Assembly: GCA_964459465.1 (NCBI GenBank)
Contig: CAYWLR010000006.1
Location: 62,001 to 126,000 of the forward strand
Source: CALAMC01 sp964459465
GTDB taxonomy: Bacteria; Zixibacteria; MSB-5A5; GN15; PGXB01
DNA length: 64,000 nt
Reading direction: 5' to 3'
The first letter of the stretch is position 1. Every line of letters starts with the position of its first letter. The translations under genes and the position numbers were made by a program. This document shows positions 44,016 to 51,960 of the stretch, piece after piece. The notes under the pieces are model-generated. The model had not been told where the DNA came from, ran no database searches, and saw only the letters and a list, made by a program, of their open reading frames with translations.

Positions 44016-44660
44016 ATGATGCACGATGAAATAGAAATTAAACTCAAACTCGAAAATGAGCGTCACTACACTCTGCTTTATAATCGGCTCGGTCCACCGC
44101 TTCGAATCGCCGAACAAACCAATTATTTCTTCGATAGCGACGACCGCGATCTCCTTAAGACCGGGTGGGCTTTTAGATTGCGCCGGGAAAACGCCTCTTG
44201 TCTTATGACCTTGAAGGGCCCCCGTCGCTCCGAAAACTGTTGTCCGTCGATTCGGACGGAATACGAAACCCCCGTAAACTGCGGGCTTCTTGAGCAGGCC
44301 CTGACCGGTGGTCTTCAATCAGCCGCCTGCCCCGACCCTGTCGGGCCTCAACTTGAATCTCTTGATATCGACGGTAATTTGACCGAAGTCCTCCATTTCC
44401 GAAATAAACGAGCTACCCTCGATTTTAACGAGTTTGGCCGGAATCGCCCGGTTGAACTGGATAAAACACAACTCCCCGACGGCTCCGTAAACTTTGAACT
44501 GGAAATGGAGTTGGAACGGCCCGATGATTATCCGGCCGCCTTTGACGCCCTGAAGCGACTTTTCGATGAGCTTGAAATCCCGGTCCGTGTCATGAACGAA
44601 AGTAAATTCGCGCGGGCTCTAAAAAGCCTTAATCTGGGTCACTTATACCGGGAAACTTGA
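44016..44660 (+). CDS. CYTH-domain protein
   Basis: A 214-residue CYTH protein. The N-terminal EIEIKLKL is the EXEXK signature; further conserved charged strands follow (LRLRRENASCLMTLKGPRR-like FRLRRENASCLMTLKGPR; VELDKTQLPDGSVNFELEMELE). The family includes adenylyl cyclase class IV, thiamine triphosphatase and inorganic triphosphatases, all using the same tunnel fold with metal and phosphate. Which activity applies here is open; simple triphosphatase is the commonest. Confidence 0.88.
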   Translation: MMHDEIEIKLKLENERHYTLLYNRLGPPLRIAEQTNYFFDSDDRDLLKTGWAFRLRRENASCLMTLKGPRRSENCCPSIRTEYETPVNCGLLEQALTGGLQSAACPDPVGPQLESLDIDGNLTEVLHFRNKRATLDFNEFGRNRPVELDKTQLPDGSVNFELEMELERPDDYPAAFDALKRLFDELEIPVRVMNESKFARALKSLNLGHLYRET

Positions 44661-44714
44661 GCCCGTTAAGACGTAAAATACAGTGTCATTAACGGAAAAA
44701 GGCAGGAGGTTTTG

Positions 44715-45578
44715 ATGAAAAAAAGTTTATTGATTGCCATTCCAATTATCATCGCCGCATCGATTTGTTTTGCTCAAGATGTTTCCCAAAGCGGCCCAAA
44801 TAAGCTGTATCCTTTTTCTTTCAATTATAAAAGCGAATACACCATTCTACGACTCTTTCCGACACCGGATGGCTATGAACGCTATCCGGAACGCGATATG
44901 TCCAAGTACCAGGCCTGGTTGACCAATTTGCCGGTCTGGCCCAATTATTATAAAGTGGCCCTCTGGAGCGCCCATGATACGGTTGCGGTGGGCAGAGTGG
45001 CGGCCATTATTGACTTTGGTGTGAAATCCCGCAATCAGACCGACCCGAACATTCCCCTGCAATTGCTTTGGGCCGCCCGACGAGTTTTCAATCAACCCGA
45101 AAAAATCGAATACATTCTTTCCCCGAAAGATACAATAACGTATTCAAGATGGCTTTCCGGCAAGTATGTGTTAGATGGCGCCGGCAACCTGGTTTATAAA
45201 AAGGCCGAAAAACGCGAGCATACAGCCCAGGAATATTTCCGCTTCGTTGAATTTATTGCCGATAAAAACAACGGCCGAAGACTCATCCAAAATTGCCGAA
45301 AAACCGATTGGAAAAATATCGAACCGGGCGATTTGTATATTCAGTTTCGGGAGAATGACCCCGATTCGACCGGGCATACGGCCATTATCCTTGATATTTG
45401 TCAGAATCAATCCGGCGATAAACTCCTCATGGCGGCCTGGGGCGGCAACCCGGCCCATTCCTTCTTTGTCCCCAAATCTCCCGATCCTCAGCGCGGGCCA
45501 TGGCTGACTCTGGATGAATTCAAGGCCCGGTTGTCCGAATTCGGTTCCGGCGAATTTTATATTTTTGCGCGCGAATAA
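44715..45578 (+). CDS. Secreted DUF4846-like protein
   Basis: A 287-residue exported protein from the ATG at 44715, preceded by AGGAGG. After a signal peptide (LLIAIPIIIAASICFA) the chain has the pattern of DUF4846: an N-terminal part with YPERDMSKYQAWLTNLPVWP, a middle with PLQLLWAARRVF, and a C-terminal part with IEPGDLYIQFRENDPDSTGHTAI, in which the GD and GHTAI blocks look like a papain/NlpC-type fold. The usual second-block Cys is not evident (LLWAARRVF), so activity is uncertain. Function unknown; cell-wall or surface role possible. Confidence 0.7.
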   Translation: MKKSLLIAIPIIIAASICFAQDVSQSGPNKLYPFSFNYKSEYTILRLFPTPDGYERYPERDMSKYQAWLTNLPVWPNYYKVALWSAHDTVAVGRVAAIIDFGVKSRNQTDPNIPLQLLWAARRVFNQPEKIEYILSPKDTITYSRWLSGKYVLDGAGNLVYKKAEKREHTAQEYFRFVEFIADKNNGRRLIQNCRKTDWKNIEPGDLYIQFRENDPDSTGHTAIILDICQNQSGDKLLMAAWGGNPAHSFFVPKSPDPQRGPWLTLDEFKARLSEFGSGEFYIFARE

Positions 45579-45619
45579 TTTTTGAGCTTGCCGACGGCGT
45601 TTCGGACATTATTTTACCG

Positions 45620-46837
45620 ATGATGTTTAAAACGCCGTCTTTTTATTATGGCTGTGCTGTGATGGCCATGCTGATCCTTTTTCCCGGACCTCTGCAGGCA
45701 CGGACCTTTACCGTCGAAAGAGGCTCCGATTTGCAGGCCGTCATCGACTACGCCGCCGACGGTGATACCATCATCGCCGGTCTGAAAAATTTTAACGCCC
45801 GGGCCGTCCATTTCACCGATTCGCTATGCGGAAATTGCACCGACCACCGAACCGAAGTGGAGGCTTCTTACGGTTTTCTCATCAAAGACAAGTCACTCAA
45901 CATTGTCGGTATCGACCGCCATGAAACCAGGCTGGTGACCAATGCCGGCTACGGAATCTTCTTCGTCAATTCTCCCAATTCCTCGCTGATTAATTTGACT
46001 GTCACCGGCGGGAAACGCGACCCCGACGGCAATGCCACCGACGCCGGGATTGTCGTACGAAACAGCCGCGTGACCATACAATTTTGTGATATTATCAATA
46101 ACAGCAACCGCATCGACAGCGTCACGGTCGGCATCGGGGGAGTGGTCGGCCGTGAAGGGGCCGAAATCATAATCGACCGTTGCCGTATCGACGATAATAC
46201 CTGGGATGGCATCGCCCTTTATCGCGGAGCGTCGGCGGTTATTACCGATTGCGAAATCACCGACGGGCGCGGCGCCGGTATCGGCGCCACCTGGGATGCA
46301 TCCTGCCTGGCCTATCGTAATAAAATATCCGGGTACTGGAAAGGCATCGGGGCGTTCGGGACCGCCTGGGTCGTCGCCCGAAATAATAACGTGTCCGACA
46401 ATCTCGGCTGGGGCATTATCGCCACCGGCAGTTCCTTCATGGATATCTCCAACAACCTGATTCGCCATAACGGCAACTGCGGCGTCGCTCCCTGGTCAAC
46501 CGAAAGCCGGGGACGGATTATCAATAATATCATCATCAAAAACGGCTGGCGCAAAGAATGGGTCTGTCCTTGCGTCGGTGTATGGAATTACGGTGACTGG
46601 GCCAAATGGGATTTCTCATTTAATATTGTCTGGGACAACAAAGAAGGAAACTATCGCGACATCTGGGATCAAACCGATATCAACGGCAACCTTTCCGTCA
46701 ACCCCGGTTTTCTCAACGATTCCTCGATGGTCCTTGGGCCCGATTCCCCGGCTATCGACGCCGGTCACCCGGAGCTGTCCGACCCGGACGGCACCTGTTC
46801 GGACATTGGCATCTGGGGCGGACCGCAAGCCAAATAA
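45620..46837 (+). CDS. Secreted right-handed beta-helix (NosD/pectate-lyase-like) protein
   Basis: A 405-residue exported protein. A signal peptide (MLILFPGPLQARTF region) is followed by TVERGSDLQAVIDYAADGDTIIAG, the usual start of a pectate-lyase-like beta-helix, and many short helix turns (NSRVTIQFCDIINNS, GAEIIIDRCRIDDN, WVVARNNNVSDN, SFMDISNNLIRHNGNCG). The end matches the DUF1565-like closing block (LGPDSPAIDAGHPELSDPDGTCSDIGIWGG). Probably binds or cuts polysaccharide. It has no C-terminal FlgD-like domain. Confidence 0.87.
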   Translation: MMFKTPSFYYGCAVMAMLILFPGPLQARTFTVERGSDLQAVIDYAADGDTIIAGLKNFNARAVHFTDSLCGNCTDHRTEVEASYGFLIKDKSLNIVGIDRHETRLVTNAGYGIFFVNSPNSSLINLTVTGGKRDPDGNATDAGIVVRNSRVTIQFCDIINNSNRIDSVTVGIGGVVGREGAEIIIDRCRIDDNTWDGIALYRGASAVITDCEITDGRGAGIGATWDASCLAYRNKISGYWKGIGAFGTAWVVARNNNVSDNLGWGIIATGSSFMDISNNLIRHNGNCGVAPWSTESRGRIINNIIIKNGWRKEWVCPCVGVWNYGDWAKWDFSFNIVWDNKEGNYRDIWDQTDINGNLSVNPGFLNDSSMVLGPDSPAIDAGHPELSDPDGTCSDIGIWGGPQAK

Positions 46838-46934
46838 AAGCTCACATCACCCGGTTTTCTTTTTACTACCCAAATATCTTGACACGACCCGAACCGTCCG
46901 CTTAATTATTGCCGAGCAATTTCATTGTTTGCCC

Positions 46935-47019
46935 GGAGGAGTGGCTGAGTGGTCGAAAGCGGCGGTCTTGAAAACCGTTGTACCGCAAGGTACCGTGGGT
47001 TCGAATCCTACCTCCTCCG
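46935..47019 (+). tRNA. tRNA-Ser (TGA)
   Basis: An 85-base class II cloverleaf: acceptor GGAGGAG/CTCCTCC, discriminator G, D-arm TGGCTGAGTGGTCGAAAG, anticodon loop CTTGAAA giving TGA, long variable arm TACCGCAAGGTA and T-arm GTGGGTTCGAATCCTAC. No encoded CCA. Its last 18 bases are the first half of the direct repeat that bounds the GIY-YIG element. Confidence 0.95.
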
Positions 47020-47027
47020 CTTTTAGA
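47002..47027 (+). repeat. Direct repeat, copy 1 (tRNA-Ser 3' end)
   Basis: CGAATCCTACCTCCTCCGC followed by TTTTAGA; overlaps the T-arm and acceptor of tRNA-Ser. Copy 2 at 47643-47668 matches at 24 of 26 positions. Confidence 0.8.
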
Positions 47028-47060
47028 ACGCGTTGGAGCGAAAGCGACTTACGCGTTCTT

Positions 47061-47314
47061 AAACCCTGAGCGAAGCGAAGGGTCGTTNNNNNNNNNNNNN
47101 NNNNNNNNNNNNNNNNNNNNNNNNNNNNNNNNNNNNNNNNNNNNNNNNNNNNNNNNNNNNNNNNNNNNNNNNNNNNNNNNNNNNNNNGGAAATCTTAAAA
47201 ATAAACCCTGAGCGAAGCGAAGGGTCGTTGGAAATCTTAAAAATAAACCCTGAGCGAAGCGAAGGGTCGTTGGAAATCTTAAAAGTAAACTCTGAGCGAA
47301 GCGAAGTGTCGTTG
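47061..47314 (+). repeat. 42-base palindromic repeat array (with 100-N gap)
   Basis: Units start GGAAATCTTAAAAAT and continue with a palindromic core ACCCTGAGCGAAGCGAAGGGT (positions such as 47203-47223 and 47245-47265 hold it). Units are visible at 47061-47087 (partial), 47188-47229, 47230-47271 and a diverged one at 47272-47314. The core has a 5-bp stem around GA-GCGAAGC-GA, a sequence known to form a very stable minihairpin. The 100 N at 47088-47187 probably hide more units. Confidence 0.85.
47088..47187. other. Assembly gap of 100 N inside the repeat array
   Basis: Exactly 100 N, so a placeholder. The flanking 42-base repeats explain why assembly failed; true length unknown. Confidence 0.95.
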
Positions 47315-47340
47315 AATGTATTCAAAGGGTTAAGACTTAA

Positions 47341-47634
47341 ATGCCAGAAGTATGGTATCTATATATTCTTGAATGTCGCGATGGTTCATATTATACCGGT
47401 GTAACCGCAAATATCCCGGATCGTCTAAAAAGACACAATGAGGGTAAGGGTGCCAAATTCACCCGCAGTCATCGACCTTGTCGATTAGTCTATTTTGAAA
47501 AATGCCAGTCAGAGCGCGATGCCCGCAGACGAGAGCTGGTGATTAAAGGATGGAACCGAAGCAGGAAAGAGGAACTTATAGGCGGGTTTCCTTCGTCAGT
47601 TCTGACGGACTTCCTCAGGATCTCCGGGCCTTAG
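47341..47634 (+). CDS. GIY-YIG endonuclease-family protein
   Basis: A 97-residue single-domain GIY-YIG protein (UPF0213/YhbQ-like). The family marks are YLYILECRDGSYYTGVTANI (the two Tyr of GIY-YIG-like YIL/YTG), Arg in DRLKRHNEGKGAKFTRSHRP and the catalytic Glu in RRRELVIKGW. It has normal length. It lies between two arrays of palindromic repeats and beside tRNA-Ser; a broken relative lies beside tRNA-Asp at 30601-30820. Nucleases of this fold cut DNA by one metal ion and are found in homing endonucleases. It may act on the hairpins or the tRNA-end repeat, which is inference. No clear ribosome site precedes the ATG. Confidence 0.85.
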   Translation: MPEVWYLYILECRDGSYYTGVTANIPDRLKRHNEGKGAKFTRSHRPCRLVYFEKCQSERDARRRELVIKGWNRSRKEELIGGFPSSVLTDFLRISGP

Positions 47635-47642
47635 CCCTTCGA

Positions 47643-47668
47643 CGAATCCTACCTCATCGGCTTTTAGA
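47643..47668 (+). repeat. Direct repeat, copy 2 (tRNA-Ser 3'-end remnant)
   Basis: CGAATCCTACCTCATCGGC then TTTTAGA, matching copy 1 with two changes, in the acceptor part. It is not part of any complete tRNA. Confidence 0.8.
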
Positions 47669-47700
47669 GCCAGTTCGAGCGTAGCGAGTTACTGGCTCTT

Positions 47701-47896
47701 AAACCCCGAGCCTTGCGAGGGGTCGCTGGAGGATTCGAGTGAAACCCCGAGCCTTGCGAGGGGTCGCTGGAGGATTCGAGTGAAACCCCGAGCCTTGCGA
47801 GGGATCACTGGAAGGTTCGAGTTGAACCTCGAGCCTTGCGAGGGGTTACTGGAAGATTCGAGTTAAAACCCCGAGCCTTGCGAAGGGTCGCTGGAT
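47701..47896 (+). repeat. 41-42-base palindromic repeat array, second family
   Basis: Five units of period 41-43 starting near 47701, 47742, 47783, 47824 and 47867 (the last partial). The core is ACCCCGAGCCTTGCGAGGGGT, again a 5-bp stem around GAGC..TGCGA, joined by a spacer like CGCTGGAGGATTCGAGTG. The family shares its layout, but not its spacer, with the array at 47061-47314. Confidence 0.85.
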
Positions 47897-48319
47897 CAAT
47901 TGCACCTTGATTCGAATCAACCAAAATCCCCAAAACTCCCGGCATCTTCTTTGTCCGGCGTAACGTGCAGTTCAATACTCCAAACATACTTTCTTACATC
48001 CATATTGTTCGAAATCAAGTTGATTTAAATATTCGTATCAATTATATTCGCGATAGTCCGGTTGATCAGGGGCAGACGAAATGCCCGCTCGAATAGTGGT
48101 TATCGCGGATTCACCGGTATTAAAAAATGTAGATATAGTCGGAGGGATTAAAGACGCAGGAGCCGATGAGTGCGGTCGCTGATTTCTGTGCATAAAATAT
48201 TTCAGAAGCACACGGCATTCTTAACGGTCTTCGGCGGGGATTGCAGCCTGTAAAGGTTGTTTGCTGTCGGCTCGCATATCTGGATTTTAAATTGTGTTGA
48301 GCAATTGAGGTATAGATAT
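47897..48319. other. Intergenic stretch after the repeat array
   Basis: About 420 bases without a convincing gene or RNA. It should contain the promoter of the response regulator. A short frame at 48081-48182 is noted but not accepted. Confidence 0.5.
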
Positions 48320-49165
48320 ATGAAATCCGATAATCTCAAGAAGGTTCTCAATCAGTTAGGCGAAAACAAAACCAACGATGCCTACAAGCCGGAGCGTCGC
48401 AGTCATCGCGCATTCAATACCGAAGATGCCAAGCTTATTCTTGTCATCGATGATGAGCCGTCCTCCCTGGAACTGGCCTCGGTTTACCTTGAAAAGGCGG
48501 GATATCGGGTTCTGACCGCCCTTTCGGTCAAACAGGCGAAAAAAATCCTGTCCGCCAATCCGAATATCGCCCTGATAATGACCGATCTTAAGATGCCGGA
48601 AGAAGACGGTTTTATGATGCTCGAGTTTCTTAAAAATAGCGGCCGTTATTGCCATATTCCGGCTATTGTTTCCACTTCCAGCTCCAGTTCCGCCCATGTG
48701 GCTCGAGCTATCGAACTGGGAGCCCGGGATTATGTGGCCAAACCCTTCGATTCGGAAAACCTTCTCCAGCGCATAAGAAAAATAGTCGAGCGGCGCAGGA
48801 GGACAATCCTGCTGGTCACCGACGAACCGACCTGCTTTCCCGTTCTTAGCCGATCACTAACTCCGGAGGGTTTTGCCCTCGATACGGCCGCGAACGGGAA
48901 AGAAGCCTGTGACAAAATAGCAAAGGAGTGCATCGATATTATTATCAGCGAATTGGCCTTTGAGGATATGACCGGATTTGATCTGATGTTGAAGGTCCAG
49001 GATATCTGTCCCGGAATTCCCTTCATTTTTCTGGGCGATTCGAATATGAAAATAAAGGCCGACGCCGTCATTTCGGCGGGCGGGTTCGGATACATTGAAC
49101 GGCCGATGAACAATTTCAAGGTGATCCGCATGGTCACCAGCGCCTGCTCCAAATTTTCGATTTGA
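48320..49165 (+). CDS. Response regulator with two receiver domains, second lacking its Asp
   Basis: A 281-residue protein from the ATG at 48320 (GAGG 11 bases upstream). The first receiver (about 37-155) has the acidic pocket DDE at 44-46, the phosphorylation site Asp89 (LIMTDLKMPEEDG), the Thr/Ser (VSTSS) and Lys141 (AKPF). The second (about 161-280) keeps the fold, but at the phospho-Asp position it has Glu211 (IIISELAFEDMTGF), a change that often mimics constant phosphorylation or makes a pseudo-receiver. There is no DNA-binding output, so it probably works by protein contact in a phosphorelay. No kinase lies beside it. Confidence 0.9.
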   Translation: MKSDNLKKVLNQLGENKTNDAYKPERRSHRAFNTEDAKLILVIDDEPSSLELASVYLEKAGYRVLTALSVKQAKKILSANPNIALIMTDLKMPEEDGFMMLEFLKNSGRYCHIPAIVSTSSSSSAHVARAIELGARDYVAKPFDSENLLQRIRKIVERRRRTILLVTDEPTCFPVLSRSLTPEGFALDTAANGKEACDKIAKECIDIIISELAFEDMTGFDLMLKVQDICPGIPFIFLGDSNMKIKADAVISAGGFGYIERPMNNFKVIRMVTSACSKFSI

Positions 49166-49520
49166 GGCATTTGGCTGATTTAAAAATCTATTCGGCAACT
49201 TGCGGACGCCCACCCTGCAAAAGAGAACCCGGGATAAATACGCCCGATAAAAACCGGAAACTTTGGGCCCACGATCCGATGAATCGATTGTCCGCACATC
49301 TTTTATAAAAGTTCAGGAATCCCTTTATACAGCCGATATCAGATATAATACCTCCACGGGTTCCATAAAGTCCCGCGTTTGGTATTGCGGTCCGGCATAT
49401 CGGAAAATCCTGTCGTGGACCGCGGGTTTGGCAATAGACCAACCCGGTTATATTTCGCATTGTTCGCGAAGACGATATTTATCAATAGATTGCAGAGATG
49501 ATTTTCGGAAGGAGATTGCC
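49166..49520. other. Intergenic stretch with no clear gene
   Basis: About 355 bases. One 7-bp stem (GCGGTCC near 49386 and GGACCGC near 49417) may fold in RNA. I see no tRNA, known riboswitch or coding pattern. Confidence 0.4.
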
Positions 49521-50054
49521 TTGCGTGAATTTAAATCTGAACCAAAAGGCCTGGGCGGCTGGCTGATTCTCGTGGGAATCGGGCTGTTTATAACACCCTT
49601 CTTTATTATGGCTTCGCTGTTAGTAGATTATGTGCCGATTTTTACCGAAGGCTACTGGGAAATTATGACCACACCGGGATCGGAGGGATACCATCCCCTC
49701 TGGGCCCCCGTATTGACGTTCGAGATTATCGGCAATACCTTTTTCATTCTCTTTGGCATAGCACTGGTTATCTTATTCTTCACGAAATCGCCTCGTTTCC
49801 CGAAGCTGTTGATAGTTTTTTATGCCTCCAATCTTCTCTTTATTGCTTTTGACCTGGTATGGGCATCGGGCATCCCCGCCGTGAGCGCTATGGACAACTT
49901 CGATTCTATAAAGGAACTGGTGCAGGCAATAGTCAAATGTGCCATCTGGATACCCTATATGCTGGTTTCGAAAAGGGTGAAAAATACTTTCGTAAGGCCA
50001 AGATCCCAAATGACACAAGTGCCGATTGAGAAAGCTTATAATTATTCCCGATAG
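49521..50054 (+). CDS. DUF2569-like four-helix membrane protein
   Basis: A 177-residue protein from a TTG at 49521, six bases after GGAAGGAG. It has four membrane helices (GGWLILVGIGLFITPFFIMA; LTFEIIGNTFFILFGIALVI; LLIVFYASNLLFIAFDLVWA; AIVKCAIWIPYMLVSKRV) and the family pattern GLGGWLILVGIGL near the start and WIPYMLVSKRVKNTF near the end. Function unknown. The frame is open further upstream, but without a plausible start. Confidence 0.8.
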   Translation: MREFKSEPKGLGGWLILVGIGLFITPFFIMASLLVDYVPIFTEGYWEIMTTPGSEGYHPLWAPVLTFEIIGNTFFILFGIALVILFFTKSPRFPKLLIVFYASNLLFIAFDLVWASGIPAVSAMDNFDSIKELVQAIVKCAIWIPYMLVSKRVKNTFVRPRSQMTQVPIEKAYNYSR

Positions 50055-50141
50055 GCAAAATCGACATACAGCTTGATATATATTGAATTTGCCACCCCCA
50101 AAACCGTATATTGATTGCAGTTTTTATACAAGGAGGTGGCT

Positions 50142-50525
50142 ATGCCGTATTGCCCTAAATGCCATTATGAATACACCGGCGATATTGAAATGTGTCCGGA
50201 CTGCGATGTCAAACTCGTGCCGGAATTACCGGCAGATGACGATTTCAACGAAACCGTCTATAAAGACTGGGCGCGCATTGCCCGGTTTCGTTCCGAACAG
50301 TATGCCAAAATGATTCTCGAGACGCTTCGTTCCAAAGATATCCCGGCCGTAATATACTCCGGCGCCGGATACTTCGGCGTCACCGGCCAGATGGGATGGT
50401 CGTCCTTCGCACCGATCGACGGAGCGTATTCACTCATGGTACCCAGAGAATTCGTCGATGAGGCCTGTTTCGAATGCGAAGCGCTTCTCGGCGAAGAGTG
50501 GCAAAATTCCAGGGTGGATGAATAG
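50142..50525 (+). CDS. Zinc-ribbon protein with DUF2007-like domain
   Basis: A 127-residue protein from the ATG at 50142, preceded by AAGGAGGTG. The N-terminus is a zinc ribbon (MPYCPKCHYEYTGDIEMCPDCDVKLV, two CxxC pairs), followed by a DUF2007-like domain (FRSEQYAKMILETLRSKDIPAVIYSG ... YSLMVPREFVDEA). Such proteins are small and cytoplasmic, sometimes called putative signal-transducing proteins. A strong bidirectional terminator follows. Confidence 0.85.
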   Translation: MPYCPKCHYEYTGDIEMCPDCDVKLVPELPADDDFNETVYKDWARIARFRSEQYAKMILETLRSKDIPAVIYSGAGYFGVTGQMGWSSFAPIDGAYSLMVPREFVDEACFECEALLGEEWQNSRVDE

Positions 50526-50544
50526 CCAAATCAACACTCCAAAC

Positions 50545-50575
50545 AAAAAGCCCCGGCTTTCACCGGGGCCTTTTT
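50545..50575. terminator. Bidirectional intrinsic terminator
   Basis: GCCCCGG and CCGGGGC form a 7-bp stem with a 6-base loop, flanked by AAAAA on one side and TTTTT on the other. It serves both the zinc-ribbon gene and the oppositely directed anti-sigma gene. Confidence 0.9.
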
Positions 50576-50592
50576 ATTGCGAGGATCGAAAG

Positions 50593-51960
50593 TTATTTTA
50601 ACAATGTCATCTTTCTGGAATCGACATAATCCCCGGCCCGCAGTCGATATAAATACACCCCCGAAGCCACTCTTTTTCCGTCGTCATTGATGGCATCCCA
50701 GCTGACCGCATGTTCCCCGGCAGTCTGGGTTTCATCAACCAGCGTCCGCACTACCTGTCCGTTCATATTGACAATTTCCAGCGTGACATGAGCGGTTGCG
50801 CCAAGCGTATATCCGATGCTCGTGTTCGGATTGAACGGGTTGGGATAATTTTGCGCCAGACTGAACGTTCCGGGAACCTGTGCGCCGTCATCTTTGGATA
50901 CGGTTTCGTCCGCATTCTCTCCGGCTTTTTGCCCGCCGCAGTCAGCGGGAATGCATCTCTTCATGACCACGACACTTTCGCCGCCTTCATTCGTTTTGAG
51001 ACTGATACCCATATTTTTAAGCTTTTCCGCAAGTTCCGGGTCCGTGTCGCTGGCGTTGACAATCACGCGCTTGCCATCGTCGCCAAAGAATATGCAGGAA
51101 TCTTGAAAACTGGTATATATGCCCGTGCTGCAGCATTCCAAGGCGATCCCGAGTTTATCGCCTTCGGCGAGTATTTGAGCGCCGGATGAATTGTCGGTAT
51201 ACCAAATGCTGAAACCGCGTGAGGTTGTCAGCGAATCGAGGCATTTGATTACGAATTGATTGATTTCGTCTTCCGAAACTTCCGACAGTTCACCCGTCCG
51301 AACCACTTTATCTTTGACATAGATTACTATCGGCTTGGATCTTTCACCCTGGATTTCTTTGACGTCCTCGATAGTGCAATGGCCCATTTTATCGAAGGCG
51401 GCGCGAATGACTTTTATATCCGCTTCGTTATCCAGTTCCGAAATTTTGAGCACGCAGGTCTGCTCGCAATTGCCGACTTCCCAGACGGCGTCCGACAGTC
51501 CCAGCGCGGTAAACAGCTCAGTCAAACGGCTTTCGTCGAGAGCCAGATTTTTATCCACCCCGGCGATTGCCATTTCATAACCGATCGTGTCCTCGAACTT
51601 GAATGGAACCAAAGTCATAAGCACCAGCAAAATGACGCCCACAATTGAAAAGCTTAATTTCGGGCGGGTCAGCAAAGTATCTTTCAGATGTTTCATTATC
51701 GTAATCTCCCGGAAAATCGAAAGGCCGCGGCTGTCCGCCGCCGTTTCGACCCTGGTTTTTAGTTCGGCAAAGGAAATCTTATCGGTGCCGTCATCGACTC
51801 CGGCCTGCTCCATATCGCGCTCTAAAGTGATTTCCGCCTGCCAATACGCGGCGCACTCCGGACAGTCGGCCAGATGAGCCTTGAATTCCGGCACCGTCTC
51901 CATGCCCGCACCGTTGCGGACAATTTCGATTATTTTCTGCCGGGCTTCGTGACAACGCAT
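50593..51960 (-). CDS. Anti-sigma factor with zinc finger and FlgD-like exported tail
   Basis: A 455-residue protein. Residues 1-60 are a zf-HC2 zinc finger (MRCHEARQKII ... HLADCPECAAYW), the usual sigma-binding part. One membrane helix follows at about 99-118 (LSFSIVGVILLVLMTLVPF). The long outer part (about 120-370) is of unknown type and has Cys pairs (CEQTC, ECCSTG). The C-terminal 80 residues are a FlgD-like Ig domain (LAQNYPNPFNPNTSIGYTL ... KMTLLK), normally seen in secreted or surface proteins. The gene overlaps the sigma gene by 31 bases. So a membrane anti-sigma factor with a surface-type domain would sense the periplasm or envelope. Confidence 0.9.
   Translation of the reverse strand: MRCHEARQKIIEIVRNGAGMETVPEFKAHLADCPECAAYWQAEITLERDMEQAGVDDGTDKISFAELKTRVETAADSRGLSIFREITIMKHLKDTLLTRPKLSFSIVGVILLVLMTLVPFKFEDTIGYEMAIAGVDKNLALDESRLTELFTALGLSDAVWEVGNCEQTCVLKISELDNEADIKVIRAAFDKMGHCTIEDVKEIQGERSKPIVIYVKDKVVRTGELSEVSEDEINQFVIKCLDSLTTSRGFSIWYTDNSSGAQILAEGDKLGIALECCSTGIYTSFQDSCIFFGDDGKRVIVNASDTDPELAEKLKNMGISLKTNEGGESVVVMKRCIPADCGGQKAGENADETVSKDDGAQVPGTFSLAQNYPNPFNPNTSIGYTLGATAHVTLEIVNMNGQVVRTLVDETQTAGEHAVSWDAINDDGKRVASGVYLYRLRAGDYVDSRKMTLLK

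Larger units (their letters stand above)
47002..47668 (+). mobile_element. Candidate GIY-YIG mini-element at the tRNA-Ser 3' end
   Basis: Bounded by a 26-base direct repeat (47002-47027 and 47643-47668, two mismatches) made of the tRNA-Ser 3' end plus GCTTTTAGA. Inside are a palindromic 42-base repeat array, an assembly gap and one intact GIY-YIG gene. After each copy of the direct repeat a hairpin with different stem sequence but the same loop core begins. This looks like insertion at the tRNA 3' end with duplication of the target, but no integrase is present. Confidence 0.5.

Noticed and set aside
47088..47314. CRISPR array
   Set aside because: Regular 42-base units at first suggest CRISPR, but repeat and spacer both recur almost unchanged, there are no unique spacers and no cas genes. 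It is a palindromic tandem repeat.
47701..47896. CRISPR array
   Set aside because: Same reasoning: the whole 41-base unit repeats, including the part that would be the spacer.
48081..48182. 33-residue open frame starting MPARIVVIADSPVLKNV
   Set aside because: It recalls the first strand of a receiver domain, but the site before the ATG is weak and the frame stops early. It could be a remnant; too short to call.
49166..49520. Possible riboswitch before the DUF2569-like gene
   Set aside because: Only one short stem is visible and no known riboswitch consensus could be matched by eye.
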